DNA from: a bacterium
Lineage (GTDB): Bacteria > Armatimonadota > Chthonomonadetes > Chthonomonadales > Chthonomonadaceae
DNA length: 64,000 bases
Direction: 5' to 3'
Assembly: GCA_021777995.1 (NCBI GenBank)
Contig: JAJYCW010000005.1
Span: forward strand, 1-64,000
Part shown: positions 47,427 to 56,070 of the stretch, piece by piece
Layout: every line of letters begins with the position of its first letter
How positions within the stretch are numbered: position 1 is the stretch's first letter
Notes under the pieces: model-generated
What the model was told of the DNA's origin: nothing
Database searches by the model: none
The model's input: only the letters and a program-made list of their open reading frames with translations
Program-made: the position numbers and the translations under genes

Positions 47427-48563
47427 TTGAAACCTGTCTTAGGCCATTTCCCACGAACTATTTGCAGGGTTACTACCTGTTGTGCGCTGGTCGCGTTGTG
47501 GGTTGTACCAGCCCACCTGCTAGCGGCTCCAGCTGCGCCGCCCGTATCTCCCTGGGATGTAGAGGCGAGATTGTACCTTGGTACCCCCAAATCTGAGGCT
47601 GCAGTGCAGCGAGGGCTGGCCTACCTTGCTGCGCGGCAAGCGCCGGATGGTCACTGGCAGAGCGGTGGGTACCAGCAGGACGTTGCGATTACTGGCCTTG
47701 CAATTATGGCGTTCCTTTCGGCTGGTAATCAACCCGGACGTGGTCGATATGGCTCTAACCTCAATCAGGCCGTCGACTGGCTTGCAGATCAGGTACAGAT
47801 GAGCGGTCAGTTTGTGCAGCCTGGCCTTATACGAAGCCCTCAAGGTGGCCCGCCAATGTACGATCAGGGTTTTGCGCTACTAAGCCTCGCAGAAGTCTAC
47901 GGTATGACGCAGCGCAGAAATCTTAAACCAAAGTTAGAGGCAGCCATTCACCTGATTGAAGACACGCAGAACCAGAATGGTGACCCTCGATTGGATGGCG
48001 GTTGGAGGTATATGCCTCGCCAGGGTGATGCAGACTTGTCGGTTACAGGGGCGCAAATTCAGGCATTACGGGCATGCAGGGATGCAGGGCTAGCAGTAGA
48101 TCAGGGTACGCTTGATAGAGCTATGGCGTACGTGAAGCGTAGTGCCAATAAAGATGGCGGATTTAGCTATCAGATTGGTCAAAACCAGTCCGACCCCGCC
48201 CGCACCGGGATCAGTGTTCTGGCTTTCTACCTTGCTCATGAACAGAATACTGCAGCCTGTAGAAACGGAATCGCCTATCTTGCCGCGCATCCATTCAACC
48301 AGGCAAACATGTGGATGTATGGGCAGCACTTTCACTATGGAATATATTATGTTACGCAGGCGATGTATCAGGCCGGTGGCAAGTATTGGTCCACGTGGTT
48401 TCCACGCATCCGCGACGAACTAGTCAATATACAGAACGATGACGGCAGCTGGAAACAGACACCGTACATGTCGGATGCCGGTGGTGTGTATGCAACGTCA
48501 ATGGCCATATTGGTGCTGCAGGTACCGGCTGGTCTTTTGCCGCTCTATCAGATCCTCGAATGA
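47427..48563 (+). CDS. Secreted terpene-cyclase-fold (prenyltransferase/squalene-oxidase repeat) protein
   Basis: 378 aa. The signal peptide (VTTCCALVALWVVPAHLLAA) is followed by alpha/alpha-barrel repeats such as GLAYLAARQAPDGHW, GFALLSLAEVYG, AIHLIEDTQNQNGDP, AYVKRSANKDGGFSY and ELVNIQNDDGSW. These look like squalene-cyclase/prenyltransferase-fold repeats, but no DxDD catalytic motif is seen, so it is probably a binding protein. TTG start, coupled to the DUF4175-like gene, a pairing I recall from planctomycetes. The stop overlaps the next start (ATGA). Confidence 0.82.
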   Translation: MKPVLGHFPRTICRVTTCCALVALWVVPAHLLAAPAAPPVSPWDVEARLYLGTPKSEAAVQRGLAYLAARQAPDGHWQSGGYQQDVAITGLAIMAFLSAGNQPGRGRYGSNLNQAVDWLADQVQMSGQFVQPGLIRSPQGGPPMYDQGFALLSLAEVYGMTQRRNLKPKLEAAIHLIEDTQNQNGDPRLDGGWRYMPRQGDADLSVTGAQIQALRACRDAGLAVDQGTLDRAMAYVKRSANKDGGFSYQIGQNQSDPARTGISVLAFYLAHEQNTAACRNGIAYLAAHPFNQANMWMYGQHFHYGIYYVTQAMYQAGGKYWSTWFPRIRDELVNIQNDDGSWKQTPYMSDAGGVYATSMAILVLQVPAGLLPLYQILE

Positions 48564-49261
48564 AACGACTGGCACCTCTTTGCATACTCTTGACAATTGT
48601 GGGTGTACGACCTGCCACCTGCGCGCCAAAACCAAATGTCATCCCTAAGAAGCCGCCGGTGCCCGTCGTTACACGGTTAACAGAGCGTCTGTACAGAGTG
48701 GGAACTGCGATCGTGGATACGTCGCTCCACAAGGTTACAGTGAACGGTGAAATAAACATGGCATCTGGCCCAGTGGAATATCTTGCGGTCACCCCGCGCG
48801 GGAAAACCTACGAAAGTCTGCTACGCCTCAACGTACAACCACTCTATTTGCAGGTGGCACTTTACCTTGCCGGCCTACACTCCAGGAACGTGCTCAGTTA
48901 CCAGGGCCAGCACAAAATACCGAAGGGTGACCCAATGACCATTACGGTTGAATGGCATGATGCATTTGGCCGCAGACATACCGTGCGTGCCGAGGATCTG
49001 CTTCGATTACAGCCTGGCAACCACATTATGCCGCACCATTACTGGGTTTTTACAGGTTCAAGAGTTTCAACGAATGGTTATCTTGCGGATCTCACGGGCT
49101 CAATTATCGCAGTGTGGCACGATCCTGCTGCACTCATAGATAATCCGCTCCCGACTGGTGCCGACGATGGGTGGGTTGTTAACACAAAACTAACGCCAAG
49201 GCAGGGTACCCCGGTTACAGTCTATTTTACGGCGGTTCCATCACCCACGGCTGCGCATTGA
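48560..49261 (+). CDS. YdjY-domain secreted protein
   Basis: 233 aa with a signal peptide (PLCILLTIVGVRPATCA). The core matches the YdjY domain: VNGEINMASGPVEYLAV, GKTYESLLRLNVQPLYLQVALYLAGL, and a DLTGSIIAVWHDPAALIDN end. Function unknown. ATG overlaps the cyclase-fold gene (ATGA), and its TGA overlaps a TTG that starts the next small ORF (TTGA), so at least four genes are translationally chained. Confidence 0.78.
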   Translation: MKRLAPLCILLTIVGVRPATCAPKPNVIPKKPPVPVVTRLTERLYRVGTAIVDTSLHKVTVNGEINMASGPVEYLAVTPRGKTYESLLRLNVQPLYLQVALYLAGLHSRNVLSYQGQHKIPKGDPMTITVEWHDAFGRRHTVRAEDLLRLQPGNHIMPHHYWVFTGSRVSTNGYLADLTGSIIAVWHDPAALIDNPLPTGADDGWVVNTKLTPRQGTPVTVYFTAVPSPTAAH

Positions 49262-49431
49262 GTCCGAACCAATTGCTTTCTCCTGGCTCCGTTATACTGG
49301 TTGCAAGGAGGTACTTACGGGGAAGTTCCTCTCGCAAGGAGCTGCTGTGGGCGGGCATGTGCCTCGGCCTCGTAATTGTGAGTGCGTTAGGTGTACAGCG
49401 CGCCTGGTTTGGCGACCTGCGGTTATGTTAA
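49258..49431 (+). CDS. Small coupled membrane peptide (57 aa), possible permease N-terminus
   Basis: A TTG start overlaps the YdjY stop as TTGA, and the TAA overlaps the next ATG as ATGTTAA. The peptide runs SPNQLLSPGSVILVARRYLRG, then a charged SSRKE, then a helix (LWAGMCLGLVIVSALG). It resembles the N-terminus of ABC-2-type permeases (extended start, Arg/Lys turn, first helix). It may be an independent small protein or the first part of the 49425 protein split by a frameshift. Confidence 0.45.
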   Translation: MSPNQLLSPGSVILVARRYLRGSSSRKELLWAGMCLGLVIVSALGVQRAWFGDLRLC

Positions 49432-50111
49432 CCAGGTGGATGGTTGCGAGTCTTGTAGCACTTACCGCTGTCGTTCCTGTTTTTGGTGCAATGTTAGCAC
49501 CGGCAGCAATACCCGCAAAACATGAACTTGCGGCAGCACAAGCGGAAGCATTAGCAGGTGTGTCCGGCACTGCTATGGTTCTTGGCAGGCTTATAGCATG
49601 CATGCGGCCGCTGTTACTGGTTATATTACTAAGTGCGGTGCTGTGGACTGTGGTGGAATGGTGCTACAGGCCGCTCACTTACGGCTCATGCATAAGCGTA
49701 GTAGACGCACACGTTGTGGTTTTATCGGTTCTTTGTGCGGCTGGCGGGGTATCTGCATTGGCTAGTGCTAAACTACGCGGTGGCAGGTCGTGGTCAATAG
49801 GACCGCTGGCAGCATTTACATTTCACGGCCTGAGCATATTCGCCCTGTTCATGGTCAACAACTGGCTGCTCAAAGCTCAGAATCCTGTCCCTGTAATTCA
49901 AGGAATACTGCTCATCAACCCAGTTACGGCAGTGTGCACCTGCCTCAAATTTGACCTTCTGCGCGTAAACTGGGTATACGGCAAAACCATTGCGCCGGAA
50001 TTTGACTTTCAATACCCGGGCGCACTAATTTCAGCCTCTCTATTTGCCCTTGTATCCCTCATAAGCGTGAACGTTGCAGGCAGAATAGTTGGTAAAGCTG
50101 TACGTAAGTAG
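49425..50111 (+). CDS. Polytopic membrane protein, possibly ABC-2 permease-like remnant
   Basis: 228 aa from the ATG at 49425, with five or six helices. Segments such as LLINPVTAVCTCLKFD and FDFQYPGALISASLFAL resemble the C-terminal half of ABC-2-type transporter permeases, but no ATPase gene is nearby. A GTG start at 49347 with AAGGAG is possible but would add an unlikely Cys/Arg-rich N-terminus. The overlap with the 57-aa ORF suggests coupling or frameshift. Confidence 0.55.
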   Translation: MLTRWMVASLVALTAVVPVFGAMLAPAAIPAKHELAAAQAEALAGVSGTAMVLGRLIACMRPLLLVILLSAVLWTVVEWCYRPLTYGSCISVVDAHVVVLSVLCAAGGVSALASAKLRGGRSWSIGPLAAFTFHGLSIFALFMVNNWLLKAQNPVPVIQGILLINPVTAVCTCLKFDLLRVNWVYGKTIAPEFDFQYPGALISASLFALVSLISVNVAGRIVGKAVRK

Positions 50112-50121
50112 GCGTTCCACT

Positions 50122-50145
50122 CCGCGAGTGATTATTGACTCGCGG
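50122..50145. terminator. Perfect 8-bp stem-loop at convergent gene ends
   Basis: CCGCGAGT, eight-base loop, ACTCGCGG. It overlaps the stop codon of the minus-strand DinB-like gene. There is no U-tract. Confidence 0.45.
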
Positions 50146-50599
50146 CCTCCTCAAGCATGAGCTTGATGTAAGTTATCTGTCCCTCGTGGTAACTCATGTT
50201 CCACAGGGGATAGCTCACCATCTCATTGAAAGTCATACTGCCCCATGGCATCTGTACAGACTTTTCCAGGTCACTGTCTGTCAGCTTCGCAATGGCACTA
50301 CAAACTGCCTCGGTATTCGTTTTTAGAAGCTCTACGGTCCTATCGGGGTCCTGGGCAAGTTCCAGTTTTTCCTGAAGGTATTTTTCAAAGCTGAAATCCT
50401 TAGGGAATGGATTTCCATTAAGTAGCGCGGCCATAGAACCATTAAGCATCGCGCATTCCGCAACTTGATCTAGCGCACTGCGACTACCGGAAGCGGGAGA
50501 CCATGCGCGCTTATCATCTGGCAGACCTTGCAGGGCGGTGAGAAGTTTTTCACTCTGCCCTCTGGTAGCGACATCAAGAAACTGCTGCATTGTGGTCAC
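50132..50599 (-). CDS. DinB-family protein
   Basis: 155 aa. A GTG start with AAGGAG seven bases upstream. The four-helix pattern and the C-terminal MSYHEGQITYIKLML (metal-ligand His) match DinB-like proteins, with SALDQVAECAMLN as the first-helix end. Monocistronic or paired with the DinB_2-type gene at 50659. Specific activity unknown. Confidence 0.78.
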   Translation of the reverse strand: MTTMQQFLDVATRGQSEKLLTALQGLPDDKRAWSPASGSRSALDQVAECAMLNGSMAALLNGNPFPKDFSFEKYLQEKLELAQDPDRTVELLKTNTEAVCSAIAKLTDSDLEKSVQMPWGSMTFNEMVSYPLWNMSYHEGQITYIKLMLEEAASQ

Positions 50600-50658
50600 T
50601 GATCTTCTCCTTGCTAAATCCTCTAGCTTGATAGTTACAATAAATTCACTGAAAGCCG

Positions 50659-51153
50659 CTAATTCGTTTTTCGGTGAGCGGTAGCAACCCAGTGTGTTAA
50701 CTGACGGATATGATAGTTATCATGCATCGCGGTAATGGTTACGAGTTGCTGAAGGTTTACAGAACCGATACCCGGTCGCTCGGCGGTGCGTGCCCAGTCG
50801 TCCGGGCTGCGGCTGTTCAGAAAAGCTACCATGCTGCTGCGCCTGTGGCTAAAGAGTTTGTACTGATCCGAGACATCGAGTTCGCTGTAGCGGTGTAAAC
50901 GAGCAAGTTCAACCTCATCAAAGCCGGGAAGCTCTGGATTCTCCTCAGTGCAGGTACGCTGAAACCTATCTAGAAAGATCGTGTCAAACTCGGCAAGGTG
51001 GGCAATTATCTCGCGAATGGTAAATCGTTCAGGATCTGCCGTAAAGTCAGCAATGCTAGCCCAATCCAGTGCGGTAATGTCCTGAATAATAGTTGGAAGC
51101 CCGCTGAGAGCGCCAATAAGGCCCTCGATTATGAACCTGTTGTAGTCTGTCAT
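50659..51153 (-). CDS. DinB_2-type protein
   Basis: 164 aa. FTIREIIAHLAEFDTIFLDRF and MHDNYHIRQLTHW carry the histidines typical of the DinB_2/YfiT metal site, so this one looks complete. GAGGAG precedes the ATG by a few bases. With the neighbour at 50132 and the gene at 42901, it is the third DinB-fold protein in the window. Confidence 0.84.
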   Translation of the reverse strand: MTDYNRFIIEGLIGALSGLPTIIQDITALDWASIADFTADPERFTIREIIAHLAEFDTIFLDRFQRTCTEENPELPGFDEVELARLHRYSELDVSDQYKLFSHRRSSMVAFLNSRSPDDWARTAERPGIGSVNLQQLVTITAMHDNYHIRQLTHWVATAHRKTN

Positions 51154-51236
51154 ATTGCTCCTCGATACCTAAAACGGATTCAAACTCCGCAGCACGACGG
51201 TTGCGTCTGAACCTATTTTACTGCATTGCGAGCAAC

Positions 51237-52079
51237 CTAGTAGGCTATGAAATGCTCCAGCACCTTCTTGCCAATGAGGAAGCCCTCTTCACGTTCGAGC
51301 GCGCTATCTTCGTGCTCAATAGAGATTACACCGTTATATCCATTTCGACGCAGTGCAGAAATATACTCGCCCCAGTTGATCCGGCCTAGCCCTGGAATGA
51401 CGTAACGCCACCAGCCGTGACCAAGGTATCCTACTTTCTGGCGTATATCGTCGCGGACCTCGGTGTCCTTCCCATGCGAATGGAAAATTCGTGAACCAAA
51501 TTTGTCAACGGCACCCAGGTAGTCAATTCCCTGCCAGTACAGGTGGGAAGGATCAAAGTTCAACCCAAAGTTAGGGGAAGGTAATACAGTAAAGATCTGT
51601 TCCCAGTGGGCCAGGTTCTGAATATTAGTGGCAGTCCAGTTCTCAAGTGCTAGCTTAATGCCCAGAGCACCGGCTTTCTCAATAAGCGGCGGAAATACCT
51701 CGGCACAATCTTCTTCAATTGCTTTGTGCCGGTCTTTTCCTGCGGGAGGCAATCCCGCCATTGTACAGACAACATCCACACCCAGGGCATGAGCAATGTC
51801 AATTGCGCTGCTTACAGTCGCTATGTTTGCCTTGCGTCGCTCGGGGTCGGCGTGTGTTACATCTGTGTAAGCAGCTAGACCGGAGATCTGCAAGTTCCGC
51901 AACTCTAAAAGTGCTTTCACCTCGTCTGCGCGACTAGCGTCGAACGTGCGAGTATCCAGGTGACGGCTTCCAGGCCCAGTAACCACCTCCAGGCCCTGAA
52001 AGCCATACTCAGCGGCAAAAGCCGAAACAACTTCCAGGGGCCCATCCGTGAATGGGCCGGTCAAAATGCCTACATACAT
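51237..52079 (-). CDS. Sugar phosphate isomerase/epimerase-like protein (xylose isomerase-type TIM barrel)
   Basis: 280 aa. The AP-endonuclease-2/IolE-type barrel is shown by FQGLEVVTG, ISGLAAYTD, LALENW, FGLNFDPSHLYW, HSHGKD and ISIEHED, whose Glu, Asp and His residues bind the divalent metal. Members isomerise or epimerise free or modified sugars. Substrate unknown. GGGAGAA precedes the ATG. Downstream of dxs by 24 bases on the same strand, so perhaps co-transcribed. Confidence 0.9.
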   Translation of the reverse strand: MYVGILTGPFTDGPLEVVSAFAAEYGFQGLEVVTGPGSRHLDTRTFDASRADEVKALLELRNLQISGLAAYTDVTHADPERRKANIATVSSAIDIAHALGVDVVCTMAGLPPAGKDRHKAIEEDCAEVFPPLIEKAGALGIKLALENWTATNIQNLAHWEQIFTVLPSPNFGLNFDPSHLYWQGIDYLGAVDKFGSRIFHSHGKDTEVRDDIRQKVGYLGHGWWRYVIPGLGRINWGEYISALRRNGYNGVISIEHEDSALEREEGFLIGKKVLEHFIAY

Positions 52080-52103
52080 TGTAGATTCTCCCAGCCAGAA
52101 TGA

Positions 52104-54074
52104 TTAAGCGGTCAGAGATTCGTGTTGCTGCTGTACTACGGCTAAAGGTTCAATATCCGGCTGTGATCTTCCCAGGAGATCTCGGGCCGCGGCGGCGAAT
52201 TCAACGGGAGTTAGCATGCAAAGGTTGTGAAGTATAGGAATGGCACCATGTTCTACAAAGTGATCCGGCACACCGAAAAGTTTAACCTTTACATCAGAAA
52301 CTCCCGCTTGAGCAAGTAGTTCCAGGATGGCTGAACCAACCCCACCGTGAATAACACCCTCTTCTATAACGATCAGCCGGCCTGTTCTGCGCGCCGCTGC
52401 CAGTATCGTATCGCGATCCAACGGTTTGGCCCATCGTAAGTTGATGAGATTTACGTCAATGCCTTCCGACTGTAGGGTGCGGGTTGCTTCATAGGCTGGT
52501 GCTACCATGCTGCCGTAGGCAAGAATTGCAACATCATTGCCGTCGGTAAGTGTCTCAGCCTTACCAAATTCAATTGGCGTGGGATTCACTGGCCAGTTGA
52601 CTGCGGGTACGTTCCCTCGAGGGTACCGGATTACGATTGGACCGGCATTGGGCCCGGTGACGTGCTCCTGTAACGAGTAGCGCATCATTGCCTCCAGTTC
52701 CTGTCCATCCTTGGGCGCCAGCATGTCTATATTGGGAATGTGGCGCAGGTACGCAATGTCAAACACGCCATGGTGGGTAGGGCCGTCATCACCTACCAGT
52801 CCGCTTCTGTCCAGACAGAAGATGACCGGGAGGTTTTGGAGTGCTACATCGTGCAAAACAATATCGTAAGCACGCTGCAGGAAGGTGCTGTAGATGGCCG
52901 TCACCGGCTTCATCCCTTCTGCAGCAAGTCCTGCGGCAAAGCATACTGCATGCTGTTCCGCTATAGCAGTATCAAAATAGCGATCGGGATATACTTTGCT
53001 GAACGACGTCAGACCTGTGCCATCGGGCATCGCTGCAGTAATGGCTGCAATGGAGTTGTCGGTGGATGCCAGGTCTATCAGCGTTTTGCTAAATACGCTG
53101 GTGTAGGTTTGACCACTTGATTTAGAAGCAGTAGTATCGGCAAACATAGGAGGTGTTACTGCATGCCACTTGCGGGCATCTTCCTCTGCCTTTTCGTATC
53201 CTTTTCCCTTGACCGTGAGCAGGTGGACGAAAACCGGACCTGAGATATGTTTTATAGCGGAGAAGAGGTCGATCAACAGGTTTATATCGTGTCCATCAAC
53301 CGGGCCGATGTATTGGTAGCCCAATTGCTCAAAAAGTATTCCAGAATTCTGAGTCGAAACAAGGTGGGTGAGGTTATGCTTGAGTACTGAGCTTGCAGCA
53401 CGCGAGACCAGTTGACCTGGCTTTCCAGGCACCCGCTTCAGGAGGTCCTTGGTTTGAGCCTCAACTGATTGGTAGATGGGAGATACTCGCAACTTTGCAA
53501 GGTAGGTGGAAAGCGCACCAACGCTCTCCGCAATAGACATATCGTTGTCGTTGAGTACAACCACGAAGTTTCGGTTGCTGTGCCCTGCATTGTGTAGACC
53601 TTCCAATGCGAGGCCAGCTGTCATTGAGGCGTCTCCAATTACCGCCAGTACATGTTCCTGGTCGGTGCGGCCTGCCATATCCCTGGCGACAGCGAACCCG
53701 TAGGCAGCTGAGATGGAGGTGCCTGCATGTCCTGCTCCAAAAAGGTCGTATTCGCTCTCCTCACGCCGAAGGAATCCGCTTATCCCCCCATACTGACGCA
53801 ACGTACTGAAACGGTTGAGACGTCCGGTAAGCATCTTGTGAGCATAACACTGATGACCTGTATCCCAGATAATCTTGTCTGTTGGAACGTTGTACACCGT
53901 ATGCAGCGCTAGAATCAGGTCTGCCGCACCAAGGTCCGACGCAAAGTGTCCGCCCGTTTTAGAGAGGTTGTCTACGATTGCCTGCCGCAGTTCGTCGGAC
54001 ACCTGACTTATCTGTTCACGGGTAAGAGATTTAAGGTCTGCCGGGCTTTGAATGCGAGAGAGAAGTTCATACAT
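52104..54074 (-). CDS. dxs: 1-deoxy-D-xylulose-5-phosphate synthase
   Basis: 656 aa. First enzyme of the MEP isoprenoid route, joining pyruvate and glyceraldehyde 3-phosphate with thiamine diphosphate; the product also feeds thiamine and pyridoxal synthesis. WDTGHQCYAHK, the ThDP/Mg motif beginning GDASMTAG (~150), the catalytic Glu in AIAEQHAV (~370), and DRSGLVGDDGPTHHG are all intact. AAGGGAT lies before the ATG. A perfect -35 promoter at 54231-54259 gives a ~150-nt leader. Confidence 0.96.
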   Translation of the reverse strand: MYELLSRIQSPADLKSLTREQISQVSDELRQAIVDNLSKTGGHFASDLGAADLILALHTVYNVPTDKIIWDTGHQCYAHKMLTGRLNRFSTLRQYGGISGFLRREESEYDLFGAGHAGTSISAAYGFAVARDMAGRTDQEHVLAVIGDASMTAGLALEGLHNAGHSNRNFVVVLNDNDMSIAESVGALSTYLAKLRVSPIYQSVEAQTKDLLKRVPGKPGQLVSRAASSVLKHNLTHLVSTQNSGILFEQLGYQYIGPVDGHDINLLIDLFSAIKHISGPVFVHLLTVKGKGYEKAEEDARKWHAVTPPMFADTTASKSSGQTYTSVFSKTLIDLASTDNSIAAITAAMPDGTGLTSFSKVYPDRYFDTAIAEQHAVCFAAGLAAEGMKPVTAIYSTFLQRAYDIVLHDVALQNLPVIFCLDRSGLVGDDGPTHHGVFDIAYLRHIPNIDMLAPKDGQELEAMMRYSLQEHVTGPNAGPIVIRYPRGNVPAVNWPVNPTPIEFGKAETLTDGNDVAILAYGSMVAPAYEATRTLQSEGIDVNLINLRWAKPLDRDTILAAARRTGRLIVIEEGVIHGGVGSAILELLAQAGVSDVKVKLFGVPDHFVEHGAIPILHNLCMLTPVEFAAAARDLLGRSQPDIEPLAVVQQQHESLTA

Positions 54075-54104
54075 AATTTAAGAGATCCCTTGTGCAACCG
54101 CCTT

Positions 54105-54188
54105 CTACTGCGGCTCCATTGCCGATATCAGCAGGAACGTTGCACGCACATAGCGCGAAATGAGATTTCGAATCCACGGATCAGGCAT
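54105..54188 (-). CDS. Candidate 27-aa leader peptide upstream of dxs
   Basis: In the dxs leader an ATG about eleven bases after GGAGCGGG opens a 27-codon frame (MPDPWIRNLISRYVRATFLL...), ending in TAG 30 bases before the dxs ATG. The end is hydrophobic. It might be an attenuating upstream ORF, a tiny membrane peptide, or chance. Confidence 0.3.
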   Translation of the reverse strand: MPDPWIRNLISRYVRATFLLISAMEPQ

Positions 54189-54230
54189 AAATGCACCCGC
54201 TCCTGCACTCTGAATGAGGCGTTAACCGAG

Positions 54231-54259
54231 ATTGTACCACTTGTGATAAAGTGTGTCAA
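54231..54259 (-). promoter_or_regulatory. Consensus promoter for dxs
   Basis: Minus strand: TTGACA, 17-bp spacer, TACAAT. Predicted start near 54224. Confidence 0.78.
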
Positions 54260-54826
54260 TCAGTATTATATCCGTAACTTGGATACGACTACCGGCGTGA
54301 AAATTGTGCAGGTGTCCCCGAATCGCAGTTTGATTAGCATTATCGCGGCAATCGGAACGAAGAGATCGATAGGGCAACGTTGTGTCTGATCGCAGTGAAT
54401 TACCCATCACGCCGCGGCGAGTCGCTCGTTCAAAAAGTATCTTACGAACAATCTGCAACACGCTTACCGATTCGCTCGACATTCGTAGCTAAGACAGATG
54501 GTGTCTTCAAACGCCGGTGCGTCCCGATGATGTCTCTTCAATGATGTCACTCTCGTTAAGAATTAACTATGAAGGTTGCGAGACAGGTAATTAAGTGCGT
54601 GCATTGCACCGTTAGCGCACAATTGATCCTTAGGTTAATCGATGACCCTCAATTATAATCTGCTGGGTCAACGCTTTCCGCCTCACAGTCCGGGCCGGCA
54701 GGAGGAACAAAACCTGCAACGATTTATATAGGCCATCATTTTACTGTGGGCGCGGTAAACTGCCGCAAACCGAGCAGCATGCATTGCAAAAACAAGTTAC
54801 TCGAAGCAGAGTCTCCGAGATTTAAA
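54260..54826. other. Long intergenic region without recognisable gene
   Basis: About 570 bases between dxs and the M48 lipoprotein, both on the minus strand. A plus-strand TATAAT at 54654-54659 sits inside a TGACCC/GGGTCA inverted repeat, without a good -35. I see no convincing ORF, tRNA or terminator. Confidence 0.5.
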
Positions 54827-55564
54827 CTACCTGCCGTACCGGTAATCGCGGTGTTCAATTATCCATTCTGCTCGCGCAATGCGTGCACGCGTGAGCGGGT
54901 GGTCTCGTAGCCACTCCGGGCCGCCACCGCCCTGCCTGCGCGAAAGTCGTTCAAGTTGGGTGAAAAACCTGACCATGCCTTCGGGGTCGTAACCAGCCCG
55001 TTCGGCATAGGAAAGACCACGCCAATCAGCCTCGTACTCTTCATCCCTGCTGTATTTGAGACTTAAAATCTGGTCAAGCAGGCCCGCACCATTTTGCAGT
55101 GATGGGTTTGGCAGAAAGATGGTGATAAGAGCATTGTTTAAGATGTCTGAGGAGATGTTACGGGCAACATGTCGCGCGTTAATATGCCCCAATTCGTGTC
55201 CAATAACACATGCGAGCGCGCTATCGTCATTACCGATCATATCCAGAAGCCCGCGGCAGACGTACACCGGACCACCTGGGAGCGAAAAGGCATTTATGTC
55301 GTTTGAGTTGATCACGTGAAAGCTGTAGGGAATATCCCGTCGGTGCATGTGCGCAAGCAGGCTCATACCAATTCGGCGAACTCGGTCGGCGTCGGCAGTG
55401 GCGGTTTCTACCCGATATTGCTGCTCAACCTGAAGCTCCCCCTGCTGGCCAAGTGCAACCTCCTGTTTGGTAGAAAGAAAGCTTCGCGTTCTACACCCAG
55501 TCATACCTACCATAGTAATCGCGATGCATACGCAGTATAACAGGCCGGGGATGATACGTCTCAT
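54827..55564 (-). CDS. M48-family metalloprotease lipoprotein (BepA/LoiP-like)
   Basis: 245 aa. A signal peptide ends in lipobox MTGC (Cys24). HELGH (His123, Glu124, His127) and EYEAD (Glu176) form the zinc site of M48 periplasmic proteases. BepA/LoiP-type enzymes clear misfolded outer-membrane proteins in diderms; this one lacks the TPR tail of BepA and is closer in size to LoiP/YggG. AAAGGA lies 12 bases before the ATG. It is divergent from the DUF951 group. Confidence 0.9.
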   Translation of the reverse strand: MRRIIPGLLYCVCIAITMVGMTGCRTRSFLSTKQEVALGQQGELQVEQQYRVETATADADRVRRIGMSLLAHMHRRDIPYSFHVINSNDINAFSLPGGPVYVCRGLLDMIGNDDSALACVIGHELGHINARHVARNISSDILNNALITIFLPNPSLQNGAGLLDQILSLKYSRDEEYEADWRGLSYAERAGYDPEGMVRFFTQLERLSRRQGGGGPEWLRDHPLTRARIARAEWIIEHRDYRYGR

Positions 55565-55792
55565 TTTAAAAACTCGTCCTTTGCTGCGTGGTGCTGGTAC
55601 GGGTATGCAAGCACACTTCCATTATAACACCGTAACTTTGCGGTGTCCACAAAGTGCTTACCGGGCAGACAGCATTTGTTGCCATGCCGGCAGGTTTCTT
55701 TGGAATGACTAGCGTCCGCCATAAATTGCGGAGAAGTGGTGACTGTCGCAACGACGCACCCACCCTAAAGATTTTGCCGAAAACGGTCTAAA

Positions 55793-55821
55793 TTGCCCTG
55801 TTTTGCTATCTATGCTATAAT
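55793..55821 (+). promoter_or_regulatory. Promoter of the DUF951 gene group
   Basis: TTGCCC, 17-bp spacer, TATAAT, with an upstream TATGC that makes an extended -10 (TGCTATAAT). Confidence 0.7.
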
Positions 55822-55857
55822 ACGTCATCTGTTAACATGCTATTGGGATGGACGGCG

Positions 55858-56070
55858 ATGCCTGGCCCGCTGACGGTTTGGGTTGAAATGCGTGTACGAT
55901 TGCGCAAAAAGCATCCTTGTGGCAGCGACGTTTGGACGGTGACGCGTACCGGTGCCGATATTGGTCTGGTGTGTGATGGCTGTGGGAGACGGATAATGCT
56001 GGATCGCGAGGAATTTGAGCGGCGTGTGCGCGAAGTCATCTCTAGCGCCCCTGAAGCAGGTTCCGCCTGA
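55858..56070 (+). CDS. DUF951 small zinc-binding-like protein
   Basis: 70 aa from the ATG behind TGGGATGG. The core VRLRKKHPCGSDVW, GADIGLVCDGCGRRIML matches DUF951, with Cys21, Cys39 and Cys42 as likely metal ligands. The family is widespread in Firmicutes-like bacteria, often beside mechanosensitive channels or parB, and has no settled function. Its TGA overlaps the next ATG by one base. Confidence 0.85.
   Translation: MPGPLTVWVEMRVRLRKKHPCGSDVWTVTRTGADIGLVCDGCGRRIMLDREEFERRVREVISSAPEAGSA

Noticed and set aside
54140-54185. A tRNA-like TTTCGAATCC segment in the dxs leader
   Set aside because: Flanking bases do not form a T-stem, and no acceptor or anticodon arm can be drawn.
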